A stretch of DNA of 64,000 nucleotides from Prunus persica (GCF_000346465.2 NC_034012.1:24065083-24129082), one strand, 5' to 3'. Positions 34,320 through 45,932 are shown, numbered from the stretch's first letter. Notes: generated by a model not told the origin, from the letters alone. Translations and numbers: made by a program.

Positions 34320-37300
34320 GTAACATCTAGGAAAAAAATTTAAATTTTTTTTTAAAAAATAATAATAAAAAAATTTATTTATTTAACCTTAATTATGAGT
34401 TATAAAAAAAATTAAAAAAAGAAAAAAAAAAGAAAAGAGGCAACGTGTAAGCAAAACCTTCATTCTTCCCCCCTTTCCTTATACATTCCCTTCAAAAATC
34501 TGATCTTGATCTCAAATTGGGGTGAGTTGTTCGCCTATTAGGGATGAATCACCTAGTCTAGGCTTAGGGTAATAATTTCTTAAACTAAGATAAGATTTTA
34601 GAATGAAGGAGATGGAATTTGGGTGAGGAAGAGAAGGGAGAATAGGAGGAAGAGAAGAAAAATTCACTAAGGTGAGTCAATTTCAAAAATTTTGGTTTTA
34701 ACCTTGTGGTTGTGTGATTCTTAAAGAGTAATTTGAGTCACATGAGCGTTAGGCAAATTGAATTGGAAGAGATTGAACTTCTATTTTCAGGTTAGGTGGA
34801 TAGAGCAATTTTTCCAGTGTGGGTGTTGATTTTGGTTCCATTTTGAGTTTTTGATGAGTTTGATTGATAGATATGAAGTTTAGAAGAGTTTTAGAAGCCT
34901 AAGGAACAACCTAGGGATGTTAGAATGGTTGAAAACAACTTAGAACCAAATCTGGAAAATGTCATTTTCTGGAATTTTCAGCCCGTAAGCCTCACTTTGG
35001 CTCTCTTTTTCTCCCAATACTTTGAGTGTTTGAGAAAGTCATTTTGGGTTTTAAACTAGACATAGCAAGGAACAAAAACAAATCGGTTTCATTGAATTTG
35101 GTTGAGTTTTGATACGTCAAACACATGTGCAAAGTTTAGAAACAAATATGTTTTCTACATAAAACCAGCTACGAGCTCAACTTTGGAGCTGGTTTTCTCC
35201 TTCGTTTTAGCTCCGTTTTCAGTATGGTTTGTTGGGTTAGAAACTAGAGGCATTAAGCTTCAAAAACTAAGTTTGCCCATTTTGGTTGACATTTAGTTGG
35301 TCAAAATGTCTCACAAAATTTGGGATTTAGTCAGAAAAACAAGGAAAGTCTGTAGGATTTTTTTGGGAAGACGATGAACAATAACCCGAAAACAAGCCCA
35401 CTCGCGGCTCCGGAGAATGGCGGTGCATGGCAGCTGTTCCAGCAGCCTCTGACGTCATATTCCATCCGACTCAATTTTTCGATCCGAGTATGATGGTATA
35501 GGTTTCGAGTCGTTTCGAGGGTTTTAGCTTGGAGAGTGGGGTGCACTCTCTATGTTAAGAGAAAAAGTATTTTTATAAAATTAGAATTTCTAATCTCATT
35601 TATGTTATTTAATTTTTTTTAAATCTAGGAACTAGAGAGAACCCGGCAACCTCCGAAGGGTAATTTCGTCATTTTAGCTTCTTGGACACGAGATAAGGTC
35701 TCTAACTTTTTCCCCAATGATTAGACTATATTACTTTTAATCTTGGTGTTTATATATAGTACTAAATATAAGGGCTAATGTCAAAACACCCCCTTCATGT
35801 TTGGGGTCATTCTCAATTTGGACTATGGGGGTTTCAATTTTATCAATTTACCCCTCAAGGTTTTAAGATTCGATCAATTTGCACATTCCATGACTTTTGG
35901 CCATCTAGTCTTCTGTTAAATGGATGACGTGGCAAGTGAGGGCCCCCCTTTTGTGGCTGAATGTGTCAATAAGAATTTAAAAAAAAATCCTTAAAACATC
36001 ATTTTTTTTTTAACTTTTAACCCCCCCCCCCCCCCCCAAAAAAAACCCTATCTCTGTTTCCAGCCACCTTCTTCGACCCACAACCTTTACCCACTCTCTC
36101 CTTCTCCTCCTCTCTTGGTCAACAACCCAACATTCATGAGGCTCTTGATTGTTAAACCCAGAATTGCGACTGTTCACCCTTTCGCTATACAAACTGAAAT
36201 CCGAAATCCACCTTCAACCTACCCGACGCCTGCTCTTTAAGCGGCACCAGTGAAAGATGGAAATTGGACTCGGATGAGGACCCAGACCTGCTTTTCGACT
36301 TCATGGTCTTCTAGAGCTCTACTTTTGGATTTGGTTGACTTATGTAGTCATTTGTATAGAGTACGAACATAATAAGTAAAGGCTTCAACCAACCTCAGTT
36401 ATTGGGTATGGAAATTTCATTTGCAGAGCATGTTTGATATGGTGGTAGTGGCTTGATCAGTTTTGTGGGTGTGTGATTAGATCAGTTCTATAGTGGTTAT
36501 AAAGGTTTCCTTTTTCTTTCTTATGGAAAAATTTTAGTGAATGACTTGGGTATGTATGTTTGTTGCTTGTATTCCATTTTGTGTTTTGGGGTTTAACTAT
36601 ATCTTCATTCTTGACTGTTGACTAAGAGAGAGGGAGGGGGACAAAGAGAAGGAAAGAAGGAGAGAGTGGGTTGGGGAAGAGCGGATCTGTAGGGATTGGG
36701 TCAAGGTCGGGAAGGGACTGTTGGGGTGGGTCGAAGAACGTGGCTGGGGGGATAGAGAGTTGGTTTTTTTTTTTTTTTTTTTTTTTTTTGGGGTTTGTTT
36801 TAGTTATGTTTTAAAAATATTAGTTTTTAAAAAAGAATATTAATGTTTATTGTTTATTGTTTTAAGGATTTTTTTTATAATTTTTATTGCCACATCAGCA
36901 CAATAGTGGGTCCCACACTTGCCAGATCATCCATCTAACAGAAGACTAACGGTCAAAGTAATAGAATGTGTAAATTGATCAAATCTTAAAACATTGGGGA
37001 GGGGGGGGACCCCATAGTCCAAATTGAGAATGACCCCAAACATGAAGGGGGTGTTTTGACGTTAGCCCTAAATATAAATATTATTGTTTTGCTTGGTGGA
37101 TATTGTTAGGTGAATACTATTGTTTTGTTTTATGAATGTTTATTGAGTATTATGTGATGTTGGATGAATATTACTATCTATGTGATTGAATTTGAATTAT
37201 TATTATTTTTATTTGAATTATTATCATTTCGCAAAGATTAATGAGCGTTTGAGCTGCATTACATATGGATCATAAATACAGTTGTGTTGGGTTTGTGTGT

Positions 37301-37995
37301 AGTTTAAGATATATCTAAGGGGTGGGAGAAGGATTTAGATATATCTGACTAAAAAAAAAAAAGTGAAATATATTCAGGTGACGGGAGCATGGCATGAATA
37401 TATTGAGGTATTAGGAGCAGGGCCTCTAATGAAAAGTGAAAGTTCAGAAATTTGTAAACAAAATAAACATGGAGTAAAGGACGGATGGGCACTAAATTAT
37501 AAACAGTGGTAAAATGCATGGTATGAAACATGCAGGCTTGATGCCCTAAAGTATGAATTAGTGGGTTTAGAAGGGATTGAGTTCATGACATCATCGCATA
37601 TGCATAACACATTTATCTTGTAATTGTTTAATGCATGTCACTTTGATTAGCGGAGATAGCTGGCTTTGAGAGGGGGATGTTACAGTACTCTACTGGGCAT
37701 TAAAATGCTCACGCCCTAATAGATGATGCAGGTTCCAATGCAAATCCTGAGGAAGGAGAAGTTCCACTAGAGGACTAGATCAGTGTTGTTAGTTACTGTT
37801 TGTAAAATTATTAAGGAATAAATTGTTGGAATATTACTAGTGTGTGTAACTAACTATGAGCTTCTGCGACTCTGATTTTGTATTATTAAATAAGTTTGTA
37901 AAATTATTGGATCTATTTCTATCATATCATAGTTGTAAGGGTTTGTTTCTATAACTATGGTATGATTCATGCCTTAATTCAGAGATAATCCCTAT
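34320..37995 (+). mobile_element. Large LTR-like block, split by a MULE (tentative)
   Basis: Starts TGTAACATCTAGG, as many plant gypsy LTRs do (TGTAACATC...). Its right part contains GGGGGATGTTACAG...CTGGGCATTAAAATGCTCACG near 37675, also typical of such LTRs, and it ends near GGCGTGACA. Noncoding. The Mutator element 35772-37068 interrupts it. I could not find a flanking duplication. Confidence 0.4.
35772..37068. mobile_element. Non-autonomous Mutator element, perfect 9-bp duplication
   Basis: 1297 bp. The left end GGGCTAATGTCAAAACACCC is matched by GGGTGTTTTGACGTTAGCCC at the right, and pairing goes inward for about 200 bp (TTTGGGGTCATTCTCAATTT, TAGTCTTCTGTTA and more). TAAATATAA flanks both ends (35763-35771 and 37069-37077). 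Nine-base duplications with long inverted repeats define Mutator elements. The interior (about 36040-36760) is C-rich, then GA-rich, and looks like captured 5'UTR-type sequence without a readable protein. Confidence 0.92.
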
Positions 37996-40055
37996 TTTTG
38001 AATCAAGGCGTGACACACATAAACCACCATACATGAAAATAAAGAGAGAAAGGTAGATAGAAACTCACCCTTTAGAGCGCAACTTGAGTCCAACCCAAGT
38101 ATTCCACCAAGTGATGGTGGTCGGATCCACTTTCTTTTATTCTTCTCCATGTCACAAACTAGTGACCTCCCTAAACTCCACACCATAAGAGGAGTTAGTG
38201 GTTCTAGCAACACTCCTCTTGAGACCGATTTTAGCTTGCCTAATAAATGGAGAGATTTGATGCTTTCTCTCACTTCCTCCTCACCTTTGCAAGTCTTGAA
38301 ACCCTAAGGGGAGAATGAACTAAAAGGTGCATTTATAGGGCACATGGGAGCTAGAGATTGGACGACACAAAGAGGGTGGGCCTTTTGGTCCAACTTGTCC
38401 CATTTATCTCTTCACAACCCCCTTTTGCTAAAATCTCATGGGTCTTTAGTTTCTTAAACCATTTCAAGGCTCATTCAATTTCAATATAATTAATTTTCTC
38501 TTTAATCAATTGATCTAATTAATCGACTTAATAATTGATTTTGGCATCTTCCATTATTATCCAAATTACAAGCTTATGGGTGTGCAATCTATCAGGTTTT
38601 AATTAGCGAGATTGTGTGACATCATGAACTCTTTCTTTATCAATTGTGAATTAAAACTCCATTTTAATTCTCCCTTTGTGAGGACCTAGTTACGGAATAT
38701 CCTCAAGGCTTCCACAAACTATGAGTGACGTCTAGCAACATATCACGGTTACCCAAACTAATGTATAATATATTAGGAGAACCCATTTAATTAGAATTAC
38801 AACGCAATTCGATCCTACTCTATTTCCCAAATGTTCTTGATCTTGTTAATAGGATACATAATTCATGTCCAATCCCTAATGTGAATGCTCTTAGCTCTAT
38901 GATTCAACATGAGCACAATTAGAAGACTCTTTCTTAATTGAGCTCCTACTACGGCCGGAGATTCCCAAATCATATCTTAGAACATTCTCTCCCACTTATT
39001 GAAAGTTGAGATCCCTTGTTAGTACACTCCCTTGCCTCTATGGACTTTTCGAAGATCATGACATTAACTTGAATCGAGCCCAGGGATGAGCTCAACTTTA
39101 TGATACAATTAGAGACCGACTACGCATCCATAAGGCAATCATGGTGCCTCAGGTCTAAGGATTAACCTTAAGTTTTGCAACAGATGAAATCTTCCTTGAC
39201 AAGTAGAACTTCCATACAAGAATCCTAGTTTGATCGCGTTCAGTGAACTCACTCTCTAGCGAGGACCTACGCACTTATCTTAGTGTCCACACACGAATGA
39301 CTTGAGACTAGTCATCCTTCTAGTTGAGCAGACATCGGTCTTTGCGGTTCATCAATGCCCAATTGAACATTCCTATGACCGGGAACATTTTTGTTTGAGT
39401 TATCGGGAAAGGTCCCTTTGCATCTAACCTATTTAGATCACTTTTCTTATCTCCTGAATCCATAGACTTGTCAAATAGGTGAATGGTCATGTATGGACAG
39501 TTACCTGAGTTGACATACTTGCCTTTTTGTGTTAACCAAAATGGTTGATTTAAAAGAAGTTTCCATGAAAGATTTCATCTAATGATTGGCTTTCAAGGCG
39601 TACTTCTAACAACCCTTCTCTCTCAAGTCATCCTAATATGAACAATGTTAACGCACGCAGCCTGTGCCCATAAGAACATTATAATTGGAACACCATTAAC
39701 TCACAATGTTGGTGCCTATAATATCATCAAAACCATGCATCCAATGACAATGACAAATTATGCAATTTTCTCATGCATCAATATCTATTATCATAGTATA
39801 TGCATGAAAATACAAGTCCAGGAATGAGGCCACCTACCTAGATTCTAAACTGGAGCTTGCTCCCACAAAGTCTATCACCGAACCAGAACGTCGTTAACAC
39901 CTTGCTTGGGTTATTGGAGTCCTTAGTCCGACAACAAACCACTTGTTAAAAGCTACCACAAGACATACTCAACTAACTAGGGTTAGGTCTAGTTACGTCG
40001 TACTAACCCTAAACCCTAGGTTGAGCTACGTGAATGTTCAACCCTAAGTGCCCTA
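37996..40055. other. Repeat-like noncoding stretch, unassigned
   Basis: No frame over about 90 codons and no host-gene signal. The text (for example ACTACGGCCGGAGATTCCC near 38953 and CCTACGCACTTATC near 39267) resembles the noncoding interior or LTR of a large retroelement, but I cannot assign a family. Confidence 0.35.
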
Positions 40056-40060
40056 GAATA

Positions 40061-40233
40061 TGTTGGCGTGACTTGTGGATATTGACTTACTTTCCTTACA
40101 CACCAAGAATTCCTATTATAATTGTAATTGATTTACTTTAATTCCTGATTCCTACTGTAAATAAATTTAGGAATTTATTATTTACTTGCCCATGCAGGTT
40201 TCGTTGTATTATAAATATGACCTCCTACAAGGA
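40061..40233 (+). repeat. Copia 5' LTR, 3'-truncated
   Basis: Begins TGTTGGCGTGACTTGTGG and matches the 3' LTR with a handful of differences up to CTACAAGGA, where similarity stops. The last 60 bp of the LTR and the primer-binding site are deleted. Confidence 0.88.
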
Positions 40234-40268
40234 ATTGCTGACTCTAGTTTCAAACCCCCGCCGCCGCT

Positions 40269-40385
40269 ATGGGGGTTGATGATTTTTTCAACCCTCATGG
40301 AGGTAGCACCACCAACTCCTTCTCTCATTCTCAACCAACCATCGTTGAGTTGAGTGCCCAGATGGCTCCTCCCCTACAGATGTAG
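40269..40385 (+). pseudogene. Copia gag N-terminal stub
   Basis: A 38-codon frame, MGVDDFFNPHGGSTTNSF... ending VELSAQMAPPLQM, stops at TAG 40383. It resembles the first residues of the gag of this Copia type. The rest of gag up to the zinc knuckle is missing and replaced by a simple repeat. Confidence 0.55.
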
Positions 40386-40605
40386 ACTTTGACCCCGAAC
40401 CCGATCCAGAATCAGGATCCTCTTTGGACGACCCCGACCCTGACCCCGACTATGACGACGACGACCCCGACTCCGACTCCGAAGACGACCCTGACCCCCA
40501 CTCCGATGATGACCCCAACCACGAATTTGTCTCTGATTCAGACCCCGATCCCGATTTCGACTCCGACTCCGGCCCCGACTCAGTCTCAGATTCCAATCCA
40601 AATTC
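40386..40605. repeat. GACCCC/GACTCC hexanucleotide-like repeat replacing gag
   Basis: About 220 bp of imperfect CCGACCCTGACC, GACTCCGACTCC and related units. It reads Thr-Pro-rich in the polyprotein frame and Asp-Pro/Asp-Ser-rich in another frame. It stands where gag should be. Confidence 0.8.
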
Positions 40606-42522
40606 CTACTCAACTTGTATCCTATGCATCTTCCGCTGCACAGATTATGACTTCTAGACTAACGACCCAGACATATGGACCAAATTGCGCATATTGTGGT
40701 GATCTGAGACACACTTGTGAGACTTGTTTTAAATCGCATGGCTACCCCGATTGGTGGGCTACTCTTACAGATCGAGGACAATGCAATATAACAAGTAATG
40801 GTACTGGTTATGGATTCCATACTTCCGATAAGATTGATTCCAAGAGCTGGATAATTGATTCTGGTGCAACTGATCATATGACGTTTGACCCTGATGATTT
40901 TCTGAATACTACGCAACCTCGACGAACCTGTATTACAAATGCCAATGGTGTTACTTATCTTGTGACAGGGGCTGGCACTGTTGCACTCTCATCCTCTCTC
41001 ACCCTGTCTAATACTTTACTTGTTCCATCTTTATCCACTAAATTGTTGTCAGTTAGTCAGCTTACTGAACAATTGAATTGTTGTGTACTCATTTACCCGA
41101 GTTTTTGTTTGCTTCAGGATATTCACACTAAGGAGATTCTTGGTCGTGGTACTAAGAGAGGGGGGCTATATTATGTCAATGACTTCAGTCCCGGCGTGGC
41201 TAACAGTGTGACACATCCCTTTGATAGCAAACAAAAGCAAATCTGGTTGTGGTATCGTCAATTGGGACATCCGTCTTTTAGTTATATGAAGCATCTTATA
41301 CCAGATTTATTCTCAGGTTTCAAAGACTCCGACTTCACATGTGATACTTGTATTTTGGCTAAGAGTCATCGTGTGCCCTACCCGTTGAGTAAGAACAAGT
41401 GTACTACTCCATTTATGTTAATTCACTCTGATGTCTGGGGACCTTCGCCTATCATTGCTCCTTCTGGTGTTCGATGGTTTGTCACATTCATCGATGATTG
41501 TACACAGATGACATGGCTTCATTTGCTGAATAATAAAAACGAAATGTTTTCCCGTTTTCAGTCATTCCACAAACAGATGAAAACTCAGTTTAATGCTCAA
41601 ATCCAGATTCTTCGCTCAGACAATGGTGGAGAATTTGTCAATCATGACTTTCAGACTTACTTCCAACAACATGGAATTATCCATGAGACGACTTGTCCTC
41701 AGACACCACAACAAAATGGTGTTGCTGAACGAAAGAATCGACATCTTCTTGAAACCGCTCGAGCACTTTTGATTGGCGCTCATGTTCCTCGCCATCACTG
41801 GGATGATGCTATTGTCACTGCAGTTCACCTGATCAACCGCATGCCTTTTGGTGTATTGACCTTTAAAACTCCCTTACAGGTGCTTGCGCAACACAGACAT
41901 CTGCCCTCTGTTTTGGTACTCACACCCCGAATCTTTGGATGTGTGGCTTTCGTTCATCTCCACAAAAATTAACGTAGCAAACTTGATCCATGTGCGCTTC
42001 GTTGTGTTTTTGTGGGTTATGCCACTCATCAGAAAAGTTACCGCTGGTATCACCCTCCTACCCAACGAACCTATGCCACTTTGGATGTGACCTTTCTGGA
42101 ATCTGAGCTGTTCTTGCATGACCCATCATCCAATTCTGCGCTTCAGGGGGAGATACGAAGTGAAGAGCAGAATTGGAGCAACTTGGAAAACAAAGAAATT
42201 CTCCTATGTACAGAAATGATTGATCATCCCAAGTCTGGAGCACGAGATTACTCTCTGTTGAAAAGCGACCAATCGCCCATTCATAGCAATCAATTGCTTG
42301 ACCCACCTGATCCATGTGAAGATATTTCTGATCCAAGTCTCACACCTACAGACAATACAGAACAACAAGATGAAGACCCCCCTTCTAACTCAACAGTACC
42401 AACAGACCAATCTCCTGAGAATATCCTTGAGGTAACTACTCCTACTAGACTTGTGCATTTAGATGATAAAACTATTGGATATCAATTACCTTTCAGGCAA
42501 AATCATGGGAAGCCACCAAACC
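40389..42522 (+). pseudogene. Copia polyprotein 5' part: knuckle, protease, integrase
   Basis: The 527-codon frame 40389-41972 has a CCHC knuckle CAYCGDLRHTCETC (near residue 99), protease SWIIDSGATDHMT (near 153), the GAG-pre-integrase region LGHPSFSYMKHL with CDTCILAKSH, and an integrase core with HSDVWGPS, RSDNGGEF and PQQNGVAERKN, so the D-D-E residues are intact. A TAA at 41970-41972, most simply from CAA, ends it. The same frame reopens and runs on (42012-42522) with YRWYHPPTQRTYATLDVTF and the variable linker before reverse transcriptase. The nested element then interrupts it. Confidence 0.88.
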
Positions 42523-42869
42523 TGATGGGGATCGGGATCCGGACACAGGTCACCAACCACATACACGAGCACCGAAATCTAGGGCTAGTGCAAACTCACA
42601 TATATCGTAGCAAATCCATGCCACAAATAAACTATTTTATTAATCATCAACATCTCTCCTACAACTATTACATTAGCCTTATTTATAGGCTTTACAAGAC
42701 TTGGGCACCAAGGCTACTTGGTCCAAAAGTAAACTAATTAATTATAAAATTACACATAAATAATAAAAGATATCCTAAAACTACCTAAATAAGAAAATAA
42801 CAATATATCATGAAATAACTAATTAAATGTAAAATATCTATCTTGATCCACCACTATGCTCCTGCATCA
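42523..42869 (-). repeat. Nested element LTR (3' LTR in its own orientation)
   Basis: 347 bp, starting TGATGGGGATCGGGATCC on + and ending CTATGCTCCTGCATCA. No difference from the other LTR seen by eye. It supplies the TAG stop of the internal ORF at 42854-42856. Confidence 0.93.
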
Positions 42870-43666
42870 GACTCCCATGGTTGGAAAGAATTCGTCCTCG
42901 AATTCAAGCCTTTGATTGAAGAAAATCCAAATAGAATCTTCAATTGCTTCATATTAATTCTGGATCTTTTAGCATCCAATTGAAACCTTCCTTTCCAAAT
43001 AAAAAGATATTTGGAATATTTCGTTATTCTTGGCTTCTTACTCCCTCTAGCAATGCAAATGTTTCTCTCTAGAATCTTCAACCGATTGACAAAATCAACC
43101 AGATTTTTGGCAACCTTCCAAGTGAAAATATTAATGCCCATAAAATCAATAATATCTTCGAAAGTTTTCTCAATTCTCATCTCTTCACTATTCTGGTCAA
43201 TAAATTGCTTATCAAAATTGCTTTGAACACCCAAACAATTTTCATTGCAATTTTCACAGTTGCAAGGATCAAATACTGGAGGTAAATCCAAATTTAATAA
43301 CTTCGATGAATAACAAGATGCACCAAAATTACCAAATTCATTTATACCTTCAAAGACACAATGAGAATAACCGTGCCCCTCTTCACTTGACTCACACAGC
43401 GGAGCACAATACTGAAAAGGGCTATCTCCCTCGTACTCCCCGTCGAGACTCTCACGGCTTAGAGTGTCGATGCGAGCTACTCGATTCAGATAAGGGTTCA
43501 CACATCCCTCCCCGTCAGAACTCTTACCTATCTGGGTTCGAGCTTCAATGCGAGCAATGCGTTCCGTAAGTTGCCGTAGCATCCTCCTAATTTCCTCCAT
43601 GTTGTTGTAGTTGTTAAAACGACCCTCCATCCAAAAACCTCCCCGATATAGCAGATCTTGAGCCAT
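42854..43666 (-). CDS. Uncharacterised 270-residue protein of the nested LTR element
   Basis: The frame can start at 43705 inside the LTR, but the ATG at 43664-43666, 1 bp after the primer site, is more likely and gives 270 residues (MAQDLLYRGGFWMEGRFNNY...). An N-terminal helix MEEIRRMLRQLTERIARIEA looks like the coiled start of gypsy-type gag proteins. A middle Cys-rich stretch FDPCNCENCNENCLG is followed by FTWKVAKNLVDFVNRL and a basic tail (RGSKKPRITKYSKYLF). No pol motifs and no normal CCHC spacing. The frame fills the whole interior and its stop lies in the 3' LTR. Function unknown. It may be a relic gag kept open, or a real packaging protein. Confidence 0.6.
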   Translation of the reverse strand: MAQDLLYRGGFWMEGRFNNYNNMEEIRRMLRQLTERIARIEARTQIGKSSDGEGCVNPYLNRVARIDTLSRESLDGEYEGDSPFQYCAPLCESSEEGHGYSHCVFEGINEFGNFGASCYSSKLLNLDLPPVFDPCNCENCNENCLGVQSNFDKQFIDQNSEEMRIEKTFEDIIDFMGINIFTWKVAKNLVDFVNRLKILERNICIARGSKKPRITKYSKYLFIWKGRFQLDAKRSRINMKQLKILFGFSSIKGLNSRTNSFQPWESDAGA

Positions 43667-43667
43667 A

Positions 43668-43679
43668 GCTCTGATACCA
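43668..43679 (-). other. Primer-binding site of nested element
   Basis: TGGTATCAGAGC on the minus strand, an exact match to the usual initiator Met-tRNA complement, 2 bp inside the 5' LTR. It fixes the element's orientation. Confidence 0.9.
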
Positions 43680-43681
43680 AT

Positions 43682-44028
43682 TGATGGGGATCGGGATCCG
43701 GACACAGGTCACCAACCACATACACGAGCACCGAAATCTAGGGCTAGTGCAAACTCACATATATCGTAGCAAATCCATGCCACAAATAAACTATTTTATT
43801 AATCATCAACATCTCTCCTACAACTATTACATTAGCCTTATTTATAGGCTTTACAAGACTTGGGCACCAAGGCTACTTGGTCCAAAAGTAAACTAATTAA
43901 TTATAAAATTACACATAAATAATAAAAGATATCCTAAAACTACCTAAATAAGAAAATAACAATATATCATGAAATAACTAATTAAATGTAAAATATCTAT
44001 CTTGATCCACCACTATGCTCCTGCATCA
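43682..44028 (-). repeat. Nested element LTR (5' LTR in its own orientation)
   Basis: The 347-bp partner of 42523-42869. TATA-like TATTTATAGG on + reads CCTATAAATA on -, the expected promoter strand. Confidence 0.93.
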
Positions 44029-44033
44029 AAACC

Positions 44034-45686
44034 GTTATTCACCTGATATTGGCAAGACATCCAAGTATCCAATTGCAAATCATGTATCCATTGAGAAGCT
44101 GTCTGAACCACTCAAGACTTTTGTGCATCAGTTGTCTGCTATCCATATTCCAACCAAGGTTTCTGAAGCATTGAAAGATCCTAAGTGGGTCCAAGCTATA
44201 AAAGAGAAGATGAAAGCTCTTGAGAAAAATCAGACTTGGACATTGGAGACTATACCACGAAGAAAAAAGACTATCGGATGTAGATGGGTGTTTACTATAA
44301 AACACAATGCGGATGGATCTATCGAGCGATACAAGGCAAGACTTGTGGCAAAAGGGTACACACAGACCTATGGTATAGACTATGAAGAAACTTTTGCACC
44401 AGTTGCAAAGTTAAACACCGTCAGAGTCTTATTGTCCCTTGCAGCTAATTTGGATTGGCCACTACACCAGTTTGATGTAAAGAATGCTTTTCTACATGGC
44501 GAACTCACAGAGGAGGTGTACATGGACATTCCTCCTGGATATAATACTACTCAGACTGGAACAGTTTGCAGGTTACAAAAAGCATTGTATGGATTGAAAC
44601 AGTCACCACGTGCATGGTTTGGACAGTTCACCATGGCAATGAAGAACAATGGTTTCAAACAGTGCAACTCAGATCATACTCTGTTTTTGAAACATCGAAA
44701 AGGGAAGGTAACATCATTAATAATCTATGTTGATGATATGATTATTACTGGGAATGATAAACCGGAAATATCATAGCTACGAGACTATCTGGCTACGGAG
44801 TTTGAGATGAAGGATCTAGGTGGACTCAAGTATTTCTTGGGAATTGAGGTGGCTCGATTGCAGCAAGGCATATTTCTCTCACAAAGGAAATATGTCTTGG
44901 ACTTGTTGACAGACACAGGAATGCTAGATTGTAAACCTGCGGACACTTCTATTGTTTAGAATCATCATCTTGGAGAATATCTGGATCAAGTTCCAACTAA
45001 CAAAGAAAGATACCAAAGGTTAGTGGGAAGATTGATCTATTTGTCACATACTCGACCAGACATTGCTTATGCGGTGAGCGTTGTCAGTCAATTTATGCAC
45101 TCTCCAAGTGAAGACCACATGAATGCAGTTCTTCGGATACTTAGATATTTGAAGTCTGCACCTGGAAAAGGACTTATGTTCTCAAAGCATGGTAATCTAA
45201 ATATTGATGGTTATTCAGATGCAGATTGGGCAGGTAATGTAACAGATAGAAAATTCACATCGGGTTACTTCACATTCGTGGGAGGTAATTTGGTGACATG
45301 GAGGAGCAAGAAACAGAATGTAGTAGCTTTATCCAGTGCAGAAGCCGAGTTCAGAGGCATGACTAAAAGGATTTGTGAACTTCTTTGGTTAAGAAAGTTG
45401 CTTATTGAACTCGGGTATAAACCTACATCCACAATGAATGAATCTTTTTTGTGACAACAAGGCTGCTATAGCCATTGCACAGAATCCGGTTCAGCATGAT
45501 TGTACTAAACATCTTGAGGTGGATCGACACTTCATCAAACAGAAGCTTGAGGCTAAAGTGTTTCAGTTTTCTTTTGTGAATTCCGAGGATCAATTGGCAG
45601 ATATTTTGACAAAGGCGATTTCCAGTAAAGCATTCCACAATTCACTGGATCAGTTGGGCATTGGCGACATCTATGCACCAACGTGA
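44034..45686 (+). pseudogene. Copia reverse transcriptase and RNase H, broken
   Basis: Reverse transcriptase: QTWTLETIPRRKKTIGCRWVF, ARLVAKGYTQTYGIDYEETF, HQFDVKNAFLHGELTEEVYM, LYGLKQSPRAWF and the catalytic IYVDDMIITG. RNase H: YSDADWAG, ALSSAEAEF, FCDNKAAIAIAQNP and HLEVDRHFIKQK. In-frame TAG codons at 44774-44776 and near 44957, plus a frameshift near 45440 at an ATGAATGAAT repeat, break the frame. The natural end DIYAPT (TGA) is just before the polypurine tract. Confidence 0.9.
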
Positions 45687-45693
45687 GGGGGAG

Positions 45694-45927
45694 TGTTGGC
45701 GTGACTTGTGGATATTGACTTACTTTCCTTACACACCAAGAATTCCTATTATAATTGTAATTGATTTAATTTAATTCCTGATTTCCTACTGTAAATAGAT
45801 TTAGGAATTTATTATTTACTTGCCCATTCAGGTTTCGTTGTATTATAAATATGACCTCCTACAAGGAGAAGAATACACAGAAAATTCCCACAAACAAATA
45901 TTCTCTCATAGTTTTCATATTTTAGCA
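45694..45927 (+). repeat. Copia 3' LTR (234 bp)
   Basis: TGTTGGCGTG...TATTTTAGCA, directly after the polypurine tract, with TATAAATATG inside. Followed by the target duplication GAATA. Confidence 0.92.
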
Positions 45928-45932
45928 GAATA

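Larger units (their letters stand above)
42523..44028 (-). mobile_element. Nested young LTR element with one ORF (1506 bp)
   Basis: Two 347-bp LTRs (42523-42869 and 43682-44028) that look identical base for base, 812 bp between them, and AAACC on both sides (42518-42522 and 44029-44033). On the minus strand: LTR TGATGCAGGAGC...CCCCATCA, 2-bp spacer, primer site TGGTATCAGAGC, one ORF filling the interior, and a purine-rich CATGGGAGTC before the 3' LTR. No protease, integrase or reverse transcriptase, so it must be mobilised in trans. Removing it with one AAACC restores the phase of the Copia frame. Size is near the TRIM class, but with a long open frame. Confidence 0.92.
40061..45927 (+). mobile_element. 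Copia retrotransposon with both LTRs, host of a nested element
   Basis: Bounded by LTRs and flanked by GAATA on both sides (40056-40060 and 45928-45932). Order on +: truncated 5' LTR, deleted gag, zinc knuckle, protease, integrase, reverse transcriptase, RNase H, polypurine tract GTGAGGGGGAG, 3' LTR. Without the 1.5-kb nested insertion it would be about 4.36 kb. Premature stops and one frameshift make it non-functional. Confidence 0.93.

Noticed and set aside
42012..42737. A 241-codon frame across the Copia/nested-element junction
   Set aside because: A chance fusion: the first part is Copia polyprotein and the last about 70 codons are LTR sequence of the nested element.
43681..43896. 71-codon frame identical to one at 42525-42737
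   Set aside because: Both are the sense-strand reading of the same LTR, not genes.
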